A DNA stretch of 64,000 bases from Warburgia ugandensis (taxonomy: Eukaryota > Streptophyta > Magnoliopsida > Canellales > Canellaceae), in NCBI GenBank assembly GCA_035236585.1, contig CP141136.1:30588949-30652948 (forward strand), read 5' to 3'. The first letter of the stretch is position 1, and each line of letters opens with the position of its first letter. The notes below the pieces were generated by a model. It was not told the DNA's origin, did no database searches, and saw only the letters and a program-made list of their open reading frames with translations. A program made the translations under genes and the position numbers. Positions 34,901 to 48,285 of the stretch are shown piece by piece.

Positions 34901-35900
34901 TTAGTTTACTTTCATCTATGAGCTTTCTTTAAGTGATGGGTTTTAGAATATCCTAATTCTAGAAGTGGTATGTGTAGCATTCAAGGTAATTAGTTGTCTA
35001 GAGTCAATTAGATCTTGTATAACATGTTTTAGAGGTGTGCATCTCTCTATTGAGTGGTCAGCAACCTCGTGATATCATGGTATTTGGGATGCTTTTCCTT
35101 GAAGGAGGTTGTTGAGGTAGGACCAGTACCACCAATAACTTCTTCTTGATGACGAATTGTAGCACCTTGGCATAAGGTTTCCCTAGATTGCTGAACTATT
35201 GCATTAATTAAGACTTTTCAAAGTTTTGTGGCTAAAGTATTGAACCATTGCATGGTTGGCCCACTGGGGCTTTTCTTAAAGTATTTGAGATGATACCACA
35301 TGTCTTCAATAGCAACTTTAGACAAAGCTATACAGTAGGCCTTTGGGTGTTATTAGGGAGAAAGGCATAGATGAAAAAAAGGAGTTGGGCTACTTACCTT
35401 CTTTTCTATATTTCATGAGTTCTTTTTCCATTTTTCCAACATCTAGGGGTGGGTTGTGACTGGTTGACTTTGCAGTGGTGGTTGTTGGTTGTACACCCTA
35501 GGATTAGTAGTGTAATCAAAGTGTCAATGGGGCTAAGACATGCTAAGACATTTTCCTCGTGGCTGTCATGATGGCTACACAAGTGGGTTGATGGACCAAT
35601 GGTGAATGGTGGCTTGGTACTGAGTGGGACATTCTGTCTCAAGGACTGGGGTTTGGACCTCCTATCCATGCTTAGTCGAAAGTAAACTAATTTCTTATGG
35701 TATCAAACTCTACTTTTAGTGATGTTTGCTATGCCACCATGACTACAACACCCTCATGCTACTAAAAAGTTGATTCTTTACTCTATGGTCATGTAGGATT
35801 AACCATCTACCCACTTGAAATGCTACAAAAAGCACACAAGCTGGCATTTAAAATCCTTAGAGAATGGGGATTTAGTTGCAATTAATGATATCGCATCGTC
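31950..35900 (-). mobile_element. Ty3/gypsy fossil, gag side, split by a solo LTR
   Basis: On the minus strand, fragments in gag order: around 35390-35150 a GPTMQWFNTLATK-like piece (the gypsy gag GxAxxWF motif), then around 35060-34990 an RCTPLKHVIQDLIDS-like piece (the conserved C-x-x-LKxxIQDLID segment after the gag zinc-finger area of Tat/Athila-type elements). After the interruption comes a 123-aa minus-strand frame (32338-31967), unassigned. The element is heavily broken and old. The solo LTR at 32447-34193 sits inside it. The clade call (Tat/Athila-like) is tentative. Confidence 0.55.
32447..34193. mobile_element. Solo LTR, Ty3/gypsy-like (1.75 kb)
   Basis: Begins TGTGACGACTCGGGTTTC and ends GAGTCATTACA, flanked by a perfect 5-bp target-site duplication GCTTG (32442-32446, 34194-34198). 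There is no primer-binding site or interior, so it is a solo LTR left by recombination. It has a much GC-richer zone (33120-33860), a TATA-like TTTATAAATAG on the minus strand near 33758-33768, and two palindromes: CCACCGCCATGGAATGGCGG (33793-33812) and ACATCGACATTCTAGAATGT (33850-33869). Orientation is uncertain; the minus-strand TATA favours minus. Confidence 0.85.
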
Positions 35901-36920
35901 TTAGGTTAAGATGTGTCAAAATTAAACCCATCTCTTATCTTAGGTAAACTTGGGTCATACAAAAATGTTGCTTTCTCCTGAGGCACATGACTTACCCTAG
36001 GATCATTTTGGGATCTCCATGATGGATAGACCTCTTACTCTCAATCTAATATTGATGGTGAATGAAGAGTCACCCATACTTTTTTATTTCTTTGGCCTAT
36101 TATGATGAGAGATTTGGACAATGCAAAAAAAAAAAAAACAAGTAAACACTTAGACCAAATGAAAAATCACTTGGAAACATATCAAGACACGTGAAAAAAA
36201 AATGGGCACCAATTACCTAATAATGTTAACCATTTAAAATGATCAATCAATAAGTTCCCTCAAAACTCTCCAAACCTTGGTCCTTAGAATTATCAGCACA
36301 AAAGTTTTTTAGTTGGGTATTCCCCAATGGAGTTGCAACTATTTGTAGGTGGGTCATAGGTGCTTGAGTGCAAGCCTCAGTGTTTCACATATATTGAATG
36401 GTAAGACATCTACCGAGGGAATTTAAGGTGAAGGAGTTGCCACTCATGTATTTTAGCTTAGACAGCTATCTAGTCAAGCTCGTGAGATTCTTACCTATGG
36501 ACTGAAATTAGTGAGGTTATTGTGACACGTGAGTTAGTATATTAATATGTCCTAGAAATAGTTCTTAGGAGGCTCTCTTGTAGATTTAGTAGCTTTACTC
36601 TCCAACTTTGGTCCAAGAAGAACCCTAAAGAAAGAGAAAGATGAGAAGATGCATGTTGAAACATAAATGAAGAAGAATAAACTGTAGGGGTCTCAGTGAT
36701 CCTCTACCTATTAGTTCTGGTCCTTAACTACGAACAACCCTAAAGAAGGAGAAAAATTCAAGGATGCATGCTAAAAAGTAAATAAGGAGAATAAAACTAT
36801 GAGGGTCATAGTGGTCCTTTGCCTATTGTCTCCATTCCTTGATTAGGAGCACTCAAAAGAAAGAGAAAAAATGTAAGGATACTTCTATATACACTATAAT
36901 AGTATGACTGTGTGTACAAG
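35901..36920. other. No gene recognised; internal duplication
   Basis: A segment with AACCCTAAAGAAAGAGAAAGA, then GATGCATGTTGAAA and CTGTAGGGGTCTCAGTGATCC, occurs near 36620-36710 and in related form at 36735-36820, giving a ~115-bp tandem duplication. No coding frame. Confidence 0.5.
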
Positions 36921-36949
36921 GCACTAGGATAGTCCATATGGTACTAAAT

Positions 36950-37450
36950 ATGACGATTTTAAAGTTGGTATAAAGAAGTTGTTATTCCGACAACCGACTT
37001 TGTAAATATTTTACAAGTTGTTTCGAAAAAGATGACCTTAAAAGTATACACTTAGGAAGTTGTTTAATACAAAAATGACTTTTTAGTCTAATGCGAAGAG
37101 GAATTTTTACATGGGAATGGACTTTCAAAGTCGTTTGAATTGAATGACTTTATAAGCTCAATGACTTTAAAAGTCATTGACTTTTGAAGTTGTTTGAATC
37201 AAACGACTTTAAAAACATAAGATTTGAAAGTCGTTTAATTCAAACGACTTTACAAGTTAATTCCTATGTAAAAAATTCCTCTTCACACAAGACTAAAGAA
37301 GTTGTTTTTGTATTAATGACTTCTTAAGTATGTACTTTTAAAGTCATTTGAATAAAAGGACATGAATTCATTTGAATAAAAGGACTTTAATAGTTAAAAC
37401 TTTTAAAGTTGCTTTTCTAAACGACTTCAAAAGTCCTTGTCCATCTATAG
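36950..37450. repeat. Subterminal repeats with a long inverted repeat
   Basis: Many AAAGTCGTTTGAATT / AATTCAAACGACTTT units. The arms 37050-37117 and 37260-37329 are inverted copies of each other (core GAAGAGGAATTTTTACAT versus ATGTAAAAAATTCCTCTTC, and TTTAATACAAAAA versus TTTTTGTATTAA), roughly 80% alike by eye, around a centre that itself alternates direct and inverted units. Transcribed, it would fold into a hairpin of about 280 nt. Confidence 0.75.
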
Positions 37451-37518
37451 AAGGCTGAAGTCATCTCATTTTTTCTTGTATCCCCTGTTCATGTTCTTCT
37501 TCTCACAAGTGGCATGAC

Positions 37519-40500
37519 TGTCATGACCCGAGTTTTTGTAACACATTTTGTAAAACATTTTTCAAAGGCAGGGCCCTTAATGGTAATTTTTTTTTGCAAA
37601 CTATGTAGTGAAAATTCTTTTCTTTAAATTCATTTGTAGCAAAACCCAAATCTCACCTCAAGATACATAATACACATAGACATTTTGTATAAAATAAATT
37701 TTTATTGAATACCAGGAATCATCTAGTAGTTCACTCTTACATAGCCCTTGTATTATAATTACAAACCATTGTCCAAATTACATAATCCAAAGTTCAAACC
37801 TCACCTTACATTAAAAACTCTCAATACAACACAATGCTTTCAAATAAAAATACATGTCTTCAAGGGACATACCTTGATTGATTATTCTCTTCAAGTCTTC
37901 TACCGTCTTAAGCTCCTAAGTCTTCAAGCTTTACTTCCTTAAGTCTCATTCCCTGTATCTGAGATATTGTAAACATTCAAACATTTACAATATCTCGCAA
38001 GCTATGCTTGGTAGGGGATACAAAAATATACTACTTCACTAATATAAGAATACCTACCTAAGTCATCGATCATTATGGTTATCTACTCGTGATTTATCTC
38101 AACATAGAGTATATACGTTATTTATGTAGTATAGGATAAATCAATTTCAATAGTAAAAATTGCTTAAAACTTGTTCTTTCCCCTAGCTATACTTCCACCT
38201 AGAAGATCAATATTCAGCCAATTCTTGTACAGGGATTTTCTTTCCAAGAGCTCATGTTGTGGCATCTCATCATGCCATGGAATTACACTATGCATATCAT
38301 ATGTATATCATAATGCAAAATACTTAAGGACTACTATGCCATAGTTTCAATCCGTACATCACACCTAGATAAATGTATAATTATCCACTGATATCGACTA
38401 TGGAAATAACAAAATCCATGTCTGCATGGGGAGGACCATGGTTGTTAAGAAGCGGGTGGCCAAACCCTCATAACTTCCTTAGCATAGCATCCCCCATCCT
38501 AGGGCTGTGTAAAAAAAAAATCACAAGCCACCATGCTTGTATGTAAAATACATTATACAATCAGATGATGTGTTTATTTAACTAAGGCTAGAATATTTTC
38601 TATGCCCTATTCTTAGGGTTTCCTTAGTCTACATATCTCCTTACTTTCACCTCATTTAATTTTATCATTAGATAGTTGAATTGGATCATAGGGTTGGTTT
38701 ACTTAATTGAATCATGTGATTGGATCATGGTTATGCTTAGGTACTAAGCATACTTATATTATGAAGGTCTATAATTCTAGACAAAAGATCATATATGTAT
38801 ACACATGAATCCTTAATACATTCTTGTACATCCACCTACCTCAAAGTGGTATCAAGGTCTTGATTCATACATCTCAAGTGGTGTTCACTCCCTATTGGCC
38901 TTCATGATATTGATTTATACAGCCATATGCTTCAAGTTATTCCTCTATACAAGTATGTATTCCTATAAGGGATGCCCTAATTTTCCTAGAATCATATATG
39001 ATCAAGGTTTCAAACCTTCTAAGTTCGCATTCTACATTATAAGTAAAATCATAAAACAATACTAAAATCTATATTATATTTCTTTTCTTTTTGTTTGTGA
39101 TCCTTCAAGATCTCTCTTAGATCTTGTTTGATCTTCCTTATCTTATTTACAATTTTTATTAGGATTAGATGATTTACTAAAATTTTATGCTCTTATTATT
39201 ATTACTCAACTAATTAATGTTTTACTGGTTAAGGATAGGTTATTCCATCTTAAGTCTAGACTTCTCTTATGTCAAATTGGCTAAGGCTTACTAGCTGAAT
39301 GGTTGAACACAAAGTGGTTGCTTCAATCCTCATGTAAGGAGGCATTTAGACCTCACAAACATCAATGGAAGGTGGGGGAAGAGCGATGCTCTATTAGAGA
39401 ACCCCCTTAACCCCCATGTTCATCATCCACTAATGTGACCTTAGCTCAACCTTTCATAAGGTTCGTATGAGCATTTTAACCCTAAGTATTCTTTCTAATT
39501 GATTTTAATTAAATCCATGAACATATAAATGTCATTCATGGAGTTTCATTATTCTCCTAATTTAGGCCAAGAAAATGATATTACTTATATTGTCCTACTA
39601 ACTATAACCATTACTATCATTAAGTCATGTCATTTATTTTACGTAAATGTCCTATCAACTCTAATTTCATTTAATTACATTTTCAAGGTAATTTTCATAA
39701 AATAAACATTAAATCATAAATAAATAAATAAATAATTAAATATACTGAGCAATAAATGATAATTATAATAATATTTAATAATTCAAATGAAAATCTAATA
39801 TGCCTTAACTATTCATCATGATCCAATGGTCATTATTCATCTTTCATCTCTTTTAGGGTTTAGATCTTGATCTTTTCATTTTCCTTTAGATCAAATATAT
39901 CTTCTTAATGTGATTTCATTATTAGATTATTGATGCATCTCATCCAATGATCTGATCTCTTAAGTCCTTTTATCCAATTTAAGGGCATAGATCTTGATCT
40001 ATCCCAAATCATCATCATCATCTAGTCCATAAATCCATATGATATTAACTTCATATCATCATCAAAACACATCCACATTGTCCAATCATCCTTGATCAAC
40101 TTGATCAAGGAGATTACCATTCATTTTTTAATGGATCTTACTACTCTTTAAGGCTAGATCTCTTAATTAAACATAGATTAGACACTTATATCGGCCACTT
40201 ATAACCATTTATTTTATGTTTTAAAGTCACAAGATTATCAATGGATCATAATTATATGGTTTGATAATTCCAAATTTTACTAATCATAAGAATTAGTAAC
40301 ACTTTTCTTTATTAACAGAATTTTACATGCATTAAGATATAAAATTTCTTAGTTAATTAGGTTATACTCATCACAAGGAATCCAACCCAACTTTTTGATC
40401 TCAATTTGGAGTTAAATTGAGATCAGAATTGAGATTTTAAGATTTTAGCCTGTTTTAAGGGCTAAATTTTAATCTTACTGTTTTTTGTTGATTTACTTGA

Positions 40501-42263
40501 TCTAGTAACCAATAAATTTTACTGTGATAATGGTATTTATGGTCTTGGGACCTCCTTAACCCATCCATCGGTTCAGATCTCCAATTTGAGATCATCCCAA
40601 TCACGATCCAACACTGTTGGAATGGATTTTAGTAATTTTCATAATTAAATTCAATTAAAAACATAAATATTATGAGTTTAGTAGCTAATACACATGACAA
40701 GGATTCTATAAAAGCTTTCTTATATAAATTTGGAGTTCAGATGACTCCACAATTGGACTGTAAAGTTCATAGTTGTTCCTAGGGTCTAGATTTGATCTGG
40801 GCCTAGCAAAATGAAAGGCTCAGATCGATTGGGTAGAGCGGGCTGATTGGGTGGAAGGGTTGGCGCACCCATCACCAAGATGCACGTGTGATGCGTTCCC
40901 CTTAGGATCGGCACTGTCGCACAGCCGTTCCATTGGGACAGCTTTGCATGCGGCATGCGTGTGGAAACACTCTCCCAGGACTCATTTCTATGCGGCGTCC
41001 CACAAAGCATCTCGAGAGTCGATCCTCTTGAGGAAGATCGAATAGTTTGCTTAGACCTTCTAATCAATTCCTTTACAATTAAGGGCTCAAAACTTTATAA
41101 AATTTATTAAAATTTCTATCTTAGGGGTTTTGGACCCTTCTAAATCGATTGGATAGCTCAGATTTTTCATCTGAGCCATCCATCATCTAGAATTGAAGAG
41201 TTTTGGTCCTTACTTTATTTTTACAAATTTTAACCCAAACCTAATTACAAAAAAAAATAAAAATATCATAAAGCAATATTAAATAAGTCTAGGAAGTAGT
41301 TCCACCAACCTGATTGGAGAAACAACTTAGATTTGAAGACCAATTTGAGAAAAATGCCCATTGATGATAATATAGCCTGATAGTCCCTTGTTTTGTGATT
41401 TCTGGTTGATTTCAACATTCGATCTTGAAATTGATGTGGGGGTTTTATAGATAAGGGAGTCTAGAATTGTATGGACGGTGGGATTTGTGAGATTCAACTT
41501 GGAATGGAGTGCCTATTTAAATTTAGCTCTCTTGTTCCAATTAGAGAGAGAAAAGCGAGAGTGTAAGAAGGAAGAAAAGATGGAGAAGGTCAAGGAGTTT
41601 TGAGCTGAAATTTTGGGGAAGGCTAGATAATTTCGTGATGAATTTGGTGAACATTTTTGGGAATTTTTTTTGTGAGGTATTTATAGGCATTTTGGGTTTT
41701 TTTCATAATTATGTGTAATTATTATGTTTTATTCTTTTTATTATTCAATGTTCATTGGATTCGCACTACCACCTCCTTCTCCACTAGTAGGTGGTAGTGG
41801 TTTGGCTCATGATTACACAAGATCTAGCCATTAAATTCCTTTGTGGGTCCCTTGTCTGCCCCACGCGATGTGAAAAAAACCATTTTGCCCTTTATGGAGA
41901 AAAATAATGTTTATTCTCATGAACTTGGAATTGAGTGTACTTAGTGGCATTGGATTCATATTTTTGAGTAAATCCCAAATTTTTATGTCTTAGGCTTTGG
42001 TTATGAGTAAAATTACATTTTACCCTTTTGTTCATAAAAATATAGAAAAATAAGGATTTTTCATTCGAATTCAGAATTTATCGTACTTACAGTCATTCTG
42101 AAGGGTTCGCTAAGTATGTTTTTAATTATGCATGTATTATACCTTAGTTATACTTCTATGAGAAGTGAATTTTTAATAACCCTAATATTCTATCTTGATT
42201 TTTCCTTGAAATTCTTAATTTCATTATTTATTTAATTCCATTACAAAAGTTAGGGGCATTACA
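37519..42263. mobile_element. Probable long solo LTR, Ty3/gypsy-like (4.7 kb)
   Basis: Begins TGTCATGACCCGAGTTTTTG and ends GGGGCATTACA. The five flanking bases are ATGAC (37514-37518) and ATAAC (42264-42268), 4 of 5 alike. The ends are of the same general type as the solo LTR at 32447. No coding sequence or primer-binding site was seen inside. There are long AT-rich stretches and one GC-richer zone (40790-41050). It interrupts CACTA copy 2 just after its subterminal repeats. The length is unusual but within the range of long plant gypsy LTRs; it might hide nested insertions. Confidence 0.5.
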
Positions 42264-42719
42264 ATAACGATCTCTTCTACTAGTCCTTGTATCTCTCTTT
42301 GTCCTATTTCTCTTCTTGCTTTCTATTTTGGATATTTTGATTGTTTGTGGCATGAAAATATTTTAAGTAAACCATACCCTCTTTTTATCATGCATTTCTT
42401 TCTTATTACCAACTCTCTCTGTTTGCATTTTGTAGATCAAGTGTGTTTTGTCACTACAGATGTTGGAGTTAAGAAGTGTGTTAGATTTGTCATGATTTAC
42501 ACAAAAGTCGTATGATTTCATTGCAAACAACAATTGCTTCTCTCTCTAACCCTCATTATTAGGGAAAGGGAGAATATTATGAATTGTAGTTCTCATCCAA
42601 AATTAGGGTTTGATGAAGAGAAATGGTACCATGAATTGGCCAAGGAAGTTGCAGTTTAAAGCTTTAGCCTCTCTACCCATAGAGTAGTGTCAACTGAATA
42701 CTAAGGGCTAGATTTTGAT

Positions 42720-43360
<641 letters not shown>

Positions 43361-43368
43361 GCCAACAA

Positions 43369-43997
43369 GTAAGTGAGACGTTGCATCGGATCTAGGGTGT
43401 ATTGAAAAATGGGCAAGGGTAGGTAGGGCGTTCCCCTAGAAGTGACGGCTTATGTCAGATCTCGGGTGAAGTGGAAAATGGGCAAGGGCTGCTAGAGTAG
43501 ACTTGGGTTCATGTCATGGGGGTCGAGAAGTGCATGGATAAATAGGCTATCTCAAGAGCATAAGATTCGTATCACCTCATGGAACATAGGGACATTAACA
43601 GGTAAGAGTCTAGAGTTAGTAGATACAATGAAATATAGGAAATTCAACATAGCTTGTATTTAAGAAACTAGGTGGAAAGCGGCTAACATAATAGGAATTG
43701 ATGGGTAGAAGCTCTTCTATGTAGAAAAGGATAATAATAGAAATGGGTTAGGAATAGTGGTGGACAAAGAATTAAAGGATAAAGTTGTAGACATTAAAAT
43801 AACCAATGAGGCAATGCAAGTAGAAGGTTTTAAAGGGCAGGGGCATGCCTAAAAGAAGGTGGATAGAAGTGGTAAGAAAAGATTTAAAAACTTCGAGATT
43901 AAATGAAGCCATGGTACTTAATAGAGGGGAATAGAGGAACATGTTTCATGTGGCCTACCCCTAATTTGGATAAGGTCTTGATGATGATGATGATGAT
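43369..43997 (+). mobile_element. RTE LINE copy E, internally deleted
   Basis: Plus strand. Contains the N-terminal repeat zone (43369-43500), the start of the endonuclease (ITSWNIGTLTGKSLELVDTM near 43570-43630, then a block equal to GLGIVVDKELKDKVVDIKI), and at about 43803 jumps directly to the last ~190 bp of the element (MQVEGFKGQG..., TWIEVV region, GGCCTACCCCTAATTTGG, (TGA)n tail). More than 2 kb of the full element is missing, including all RT motifs. The paralogous module M3 (48060-48110) lacks this insert and shows the original site. Confidence 0.88.
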
Positions 43998-44279
43998 ATA
44001 TATATATATATATATATGCATATTTGAAATTTTTTTACATGGTTATGGTTAGAAACTTTCCTATTTAAAGTTAAATTTCTTTTTGAATGTATCTATCATA
44101 TTTTCTTCTTTTTTCATTGTTAATTGAAAATTTTCACATGTGTTCATGCATGTAATTTTGTTATTTTAAATATATAGTTATAATTCTTGTATACCTAGTG
44201 TTTGGTTAAATGCCTAACCTAATCTTTTCATGTTTAACAGGTCTTCACACACAAATTTGCTTCAATTTCTTGAGATAAT

Positions 44280-45830
44280 GGACAATTATGCTTGAATGAC
44301 TACAACAAGAACATCAAAAGAATATGAGGGAATAGAAAATTTGATAGAGTTCACACATAGGACAGGTCTTAATCATAATCGTATGCATTGTCCATGCTCA
44401 AAATGAGGAAAGTTGAAAAAGATAATTATAAGGGTGTTGAGAGAACACTTGTGTTTCAATGGAATCAATGAAAGCCATCACCTATGGATTTGGCCTGAAG
44501 AAGAACTTTTGTATAGGCCCTCGCTAAGGCCTGAAAGATATGATCAAGATGCTATTGGAAGTTGTAGGCAGTACAGCTATACTAATGTTTTGAGATGCAT
44601 ACGATGACTTCTAGGATAACCCTAAAAAATTTCATACTACAATATTAGAGGAAGCCGATTAGTCATTGTATCCTAGGTGTAAAGATTATACCAAGTTGTT
44701 TACTGTGGTGGAACATTACAATGTGAAATCAAGATTTGGTTTTTCATATCAAGGTTTTATAGAAGTCTTAAAAGTAGTCTGTAAGATGCTACCAAAGGAT
44801 AATAAATTGGTGAGGTGCACATGGGAGGCAAAGAAAACCCTGGCTTTACTAGGATTAGGGTATGAGCATATACATGCATGTTACAATGATTGCATCTTGT
44901 ACATAAAGGAGCACAAGCATAAAACTACATGCCCAACTTGTGGATAGTTAATATGGAAGTTAAAGAAAAATTAAACTCAAACAGTTAGATGTTCGTGCAA
45001 AAATTCTATGGTACTTGCCCCATATTCTAGGGTTTAAAAAAATGTTTCGTATTACATAAACATCAAAGAAATTAGTATGGCATGATAACGATAGAGTAGC
45101 TGATAGCTTTTCACGCCATCTAGTAGATAGCCTAATGAAGAAATTAGTAGTGAGCATATGGATGTCCTCAAGGCAAAGAATCCAAGTTATGCAAAGAGAT
45201 AGAAACAGTTACAATTTGAGCATTATCGCACTTTCAATACTTGGCTCCATCAAAAGGTAAAATGAAAAAATTCACACTTAATATTACTTTTTGTATATAT
45301 GTATGTATAATCTTACTTGCAGTAATCATATCTTATTTAATATGTGTATACATATATTTAAGATCAATAAGAAGTAACAGGCAATAGTATATCTGAATCC
45401 TTAGTCTGGATGGCAATGGGACCATGACCAAAAGTAATAAAATATGTTGGATATGCCATCAATGGTTATTGCTTTTACACAAAAGACCGTGATAACTCAA
45501 GAGTGCAACATAACAATGGGGTTAGCTTAGTGCCAATGCTACATTCTTTTTCAGTTCAAAAGATAAAAGGCCAATAGTGGTGGATGATATTTATTATAGG
45601 GTTATAAGAGAGATATGGGCCTTGGATTATACTTGTAGTACTATAGTTATGTTTAAGTGTGATTAGGTGGAACACAACAAAGACAACATCAAAACTAATG
45701 CCTTTGGATTGACAATGGTTCACCTCAACAAGATAGGCTATAAAAATGATCAATTTATTTTGGCATCTCAAGCAAAACAAGTATATACATATGTAATTGA
45801 AGACTTATTGGAAAGCAAATTCTTTTGAAT
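44280..45830 (+). pseudogene. CACTA copy 2 Tnp2-type transposase remnant with TAD and DUF4216 parts
   Basis: Plus-strand blocks in family order: a transposase-associated domain (44297-44600: TSKEYEGIENLIEFTHRTGL, HCPCSK, REHLCFNGINESHHLWIWPE); the start of Tnp2 (44660-44945: VKSRFGFSYQGFIEVLKVV, LGLGYEHIHACYNDCILY, TTCPTCG); WYLPHILGFKKMFR and LVWHDNDRVADSFSRH (45000-45125); a FEHYRTFNTWLHQK block (about 45214); and DUF4216 (45400-45790: YVGYAINGYCFYTKDRD, IREIWALDY, FILASQAKQVYTY). The catalytic middle of Tnp2, normally about 200 residues after the WHD segment, is absent, and several stops are present. Such an enzyme would cut the element ends; this one cannot. Confidence 0.85.
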
Positions 45831-45849
45831 ATTTATGTATTTATTATGT

Positions 45850-46460
45850 GCAGAATGTATGAATCAACACTGACTATCATAAAAAATTAGTTTCATTGTA
45901 ATTAAGTGAGAGATTGTAAGTGAAATATACAATGGATTTTAATAAGGGTTTTCTAAAGTAGTTTAGTTCAAATGACTTGAAAACTCTTAAGTTTTAAAGT
46001 CATTTAGAAGAAAATGGCTTTAAAAGTTTTAGACTTTTAAAGTCGTTTAGTTCAAATGATTTGAAAAGTCTTCACTTTTGAAATCTTTCAGAACAAAACA
46101 ACTTATAAAAGTTTTAGGCATTTAAAGTCGCTTGAACCAAATGACTTTAAAAATCCTTTCTAACTTAAAATTTTTGTCTTCATGCCAAATTGAAGAAGTC
46201 ATTTTTCTACTTATTGACTTCTTAAGTGAGACTTTTAAAGCCGTTTGATTCAAACAACTTTTAAAGTAATACTTTGGTTTAATAATTTTTCTTTAACTTC
46301 TGATTTTTTCTTTTTAACTATCTTCATCTACACACAAGCTACATATTATATATATATATAAATTAATTTTGGTTGTGGGTACACCAAATCTCAACTATGA
46401 ATTAGAATTATATTTATATATTTTTGGCCAATATCAATTCTTGATAAATCATTGAAGATC
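45850..46460. repeat. CACTA-internal module M2
   Basis: Second related segment, right after the DUF4216 part: GAATGTATGAATCAACACTG, then AAAGTCGTTTAGTTCAAATG-type repeats, a piece with AGAAGTCATTTTTCTACTTA that recalls 37280-37330, then TCTCAACTATGAATTAGAAT and CAATATCAATTCTTGAT. Confidence 0.6.
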
Positions 46461-47489
46461 TCAGCCCAATCATTGGAAGGCATTGGTAAATCAGAGGGCT
46501 TAATATTAGGTACAAGGATTAAGATTTCTATCTTGGAAACTAAATAATTACTATGTTTTGACAAGAATAAATTAATGCAGATGATGATTTACATGTACTA
46601 TATTAAATTTTAAATAGAATCAAAGCATGTGAAATTTAGTTATTGTAAGAACCCTAATTTTTAAATTCTATTTCAAATTGAAAATAAAATTGAATATAAT
46701 TTTGATGAATATAAATTGAAAATTTCTCATGTGAACATTCCACAAAATTAACCTTTTAATAAAGTTTGCACTTAAGGCGGGTGGTGATAGTAATTGCATG
46801 TGTTGTCCGTGCTCGAAATGTAAAAAATAAAACTGTAAGGGTGTTTGGAGGTGTGCATAGCCAAATTTTATATTGTAGAAAAAACAGTGAAGTTTTGCAC
46901 AGAGTACTTATTAGGAGTGGATGCGATTAGAATCCCAAAAAAGAAACAATCGATTGTAATACATGATCCAAGGTTGGTGATCTAACTGTCCATCTCACTT
47001 TGAACAAGGAGAGGTGCCAAACTCCTTTGGTTCCACCACAATTGGAGGAGGGATGATGTTAGATCGAAGAAGACATCACGCATAGGGAACTGTCATTGGA
47101 AAAATCAATGAAGTGTGCCTTTTTTAATGATGATCATGGGTGAAAATTGGTGTTACAGGAAAGATCAGTTAAAACCCAACTTTGGATTTGCACTTTTAGC
47201 TAGATCCATATGGTTTCATGTTAGATTTAGGTTTATGTGATGATCCGACCATTGATCTCTTAATCCAACCATCCATTTCTTAAACCTTGATTAGAAATAG
47301 AGTTAAATATATACCTCATATAGTTCAAATTTGATTGAGATTTTTTATCTGGCCTTGAAATTGATCAGACAATCTTAGTCATCTAATCAATTATTGTGGA
47401 AACAATACTGATGATACCTGATTGATGATCAGATTCTATCAATAAGTTCCTTGACCCAAAATTGATAAAAAAAAATTTGATCTAGTAAT
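46461..47489. other. LTR-like non-coding sequence, not delimited
   Basis: TGTAAGAACCCTAATTTTTA at 46645 could be an LTR start, and the following sequence has the GATTTAGGTTTATGTGATGA style of long LTRs, but no matching end or target-site duplication was found. No gene. Confidence 0.35.
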
Positions 47490-48055
47490 GAAATTGATTA
47501 GATTAGCTCTTTGATCATTATCTTGTAATAATAAGATCTAATAAAATGTAATGTTTGATATATGTAATAAAAGGATGATACATGAGTTATTCCAAAAAAT
47601 ACTTTGACTTCCTTTTTCACGTGTTTGTTATATGTGTGTGTGCGCGTGCATGCAAAGAATGTATGAATCAAGGCTAACTATTATAAAAAGTCAGTTTCAT
47701 TGTGTATTTATGAAAGATATTGTAAAGTACTAATATAAATTATATATACATTTGAAGTGAAAAATACATTAGTTTATAAAATCATTTGAAAAAATGAACT
47801 AAACAAATTTAAAAGCTGGTGACTTTTAAAGTTGTTTACATCAAATGACTTTAAATGTCTAGTACTTTTAAAGTCATTTACACTAAAAGCCCTTAAAAGT
47901 CACTGACTTTTAAAGTCCTTTATATTAAACGACTTTAAAATTTCTACTCTAAATTGTGGCTATCCTCAAGCAAATTTCAACTATGAATTGGAATTACATT
48001 CACATATTCAGAGTCGATATCAATTTTTTAGTGTTGGTTAGTGTCTCTTTGTTTA

Positions 48056-48091
<36 letters not shown>

Positions 48092-48105
48092 ACGTTTGGA
48101 AGTTT
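47490..48105. repeat. CACTA-internal module M3
   Basis: Third related segment, close to M1 over its whole length, with AAAGTTGTTTACATCAAATG-type repeats, GTGGCTATCCTCAAGCAAAT and a TA microsatellite (48060-48090) directly joined to GGACGTTTGGAAGTTTTTTG. That junction is the empty-site version of the place where LINE copy E sits in M1. Confidence 0.65.
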
Positions 48106-48285
48106 TTTGCATGGTTATGGTGATGCAAAACTTGTGAAAATATTATTGGTGATGCTTTATCGACTATCAGATGCTTCTAGTAAATTTCTTAACCCAAAAT
48201 TGATATAGAATGGATGAAGAACTTATGATTCAGTAACAAAATAGATCAAACAATTTTTAGGTTTGATCTGCCATCTTTAAAATAG

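Noticed and set aside
40786-41067. 93-aa minus-strand frame in a GC-richer patch
   Set aside because: Lies within the probable long LTR, with no recognisable motif.
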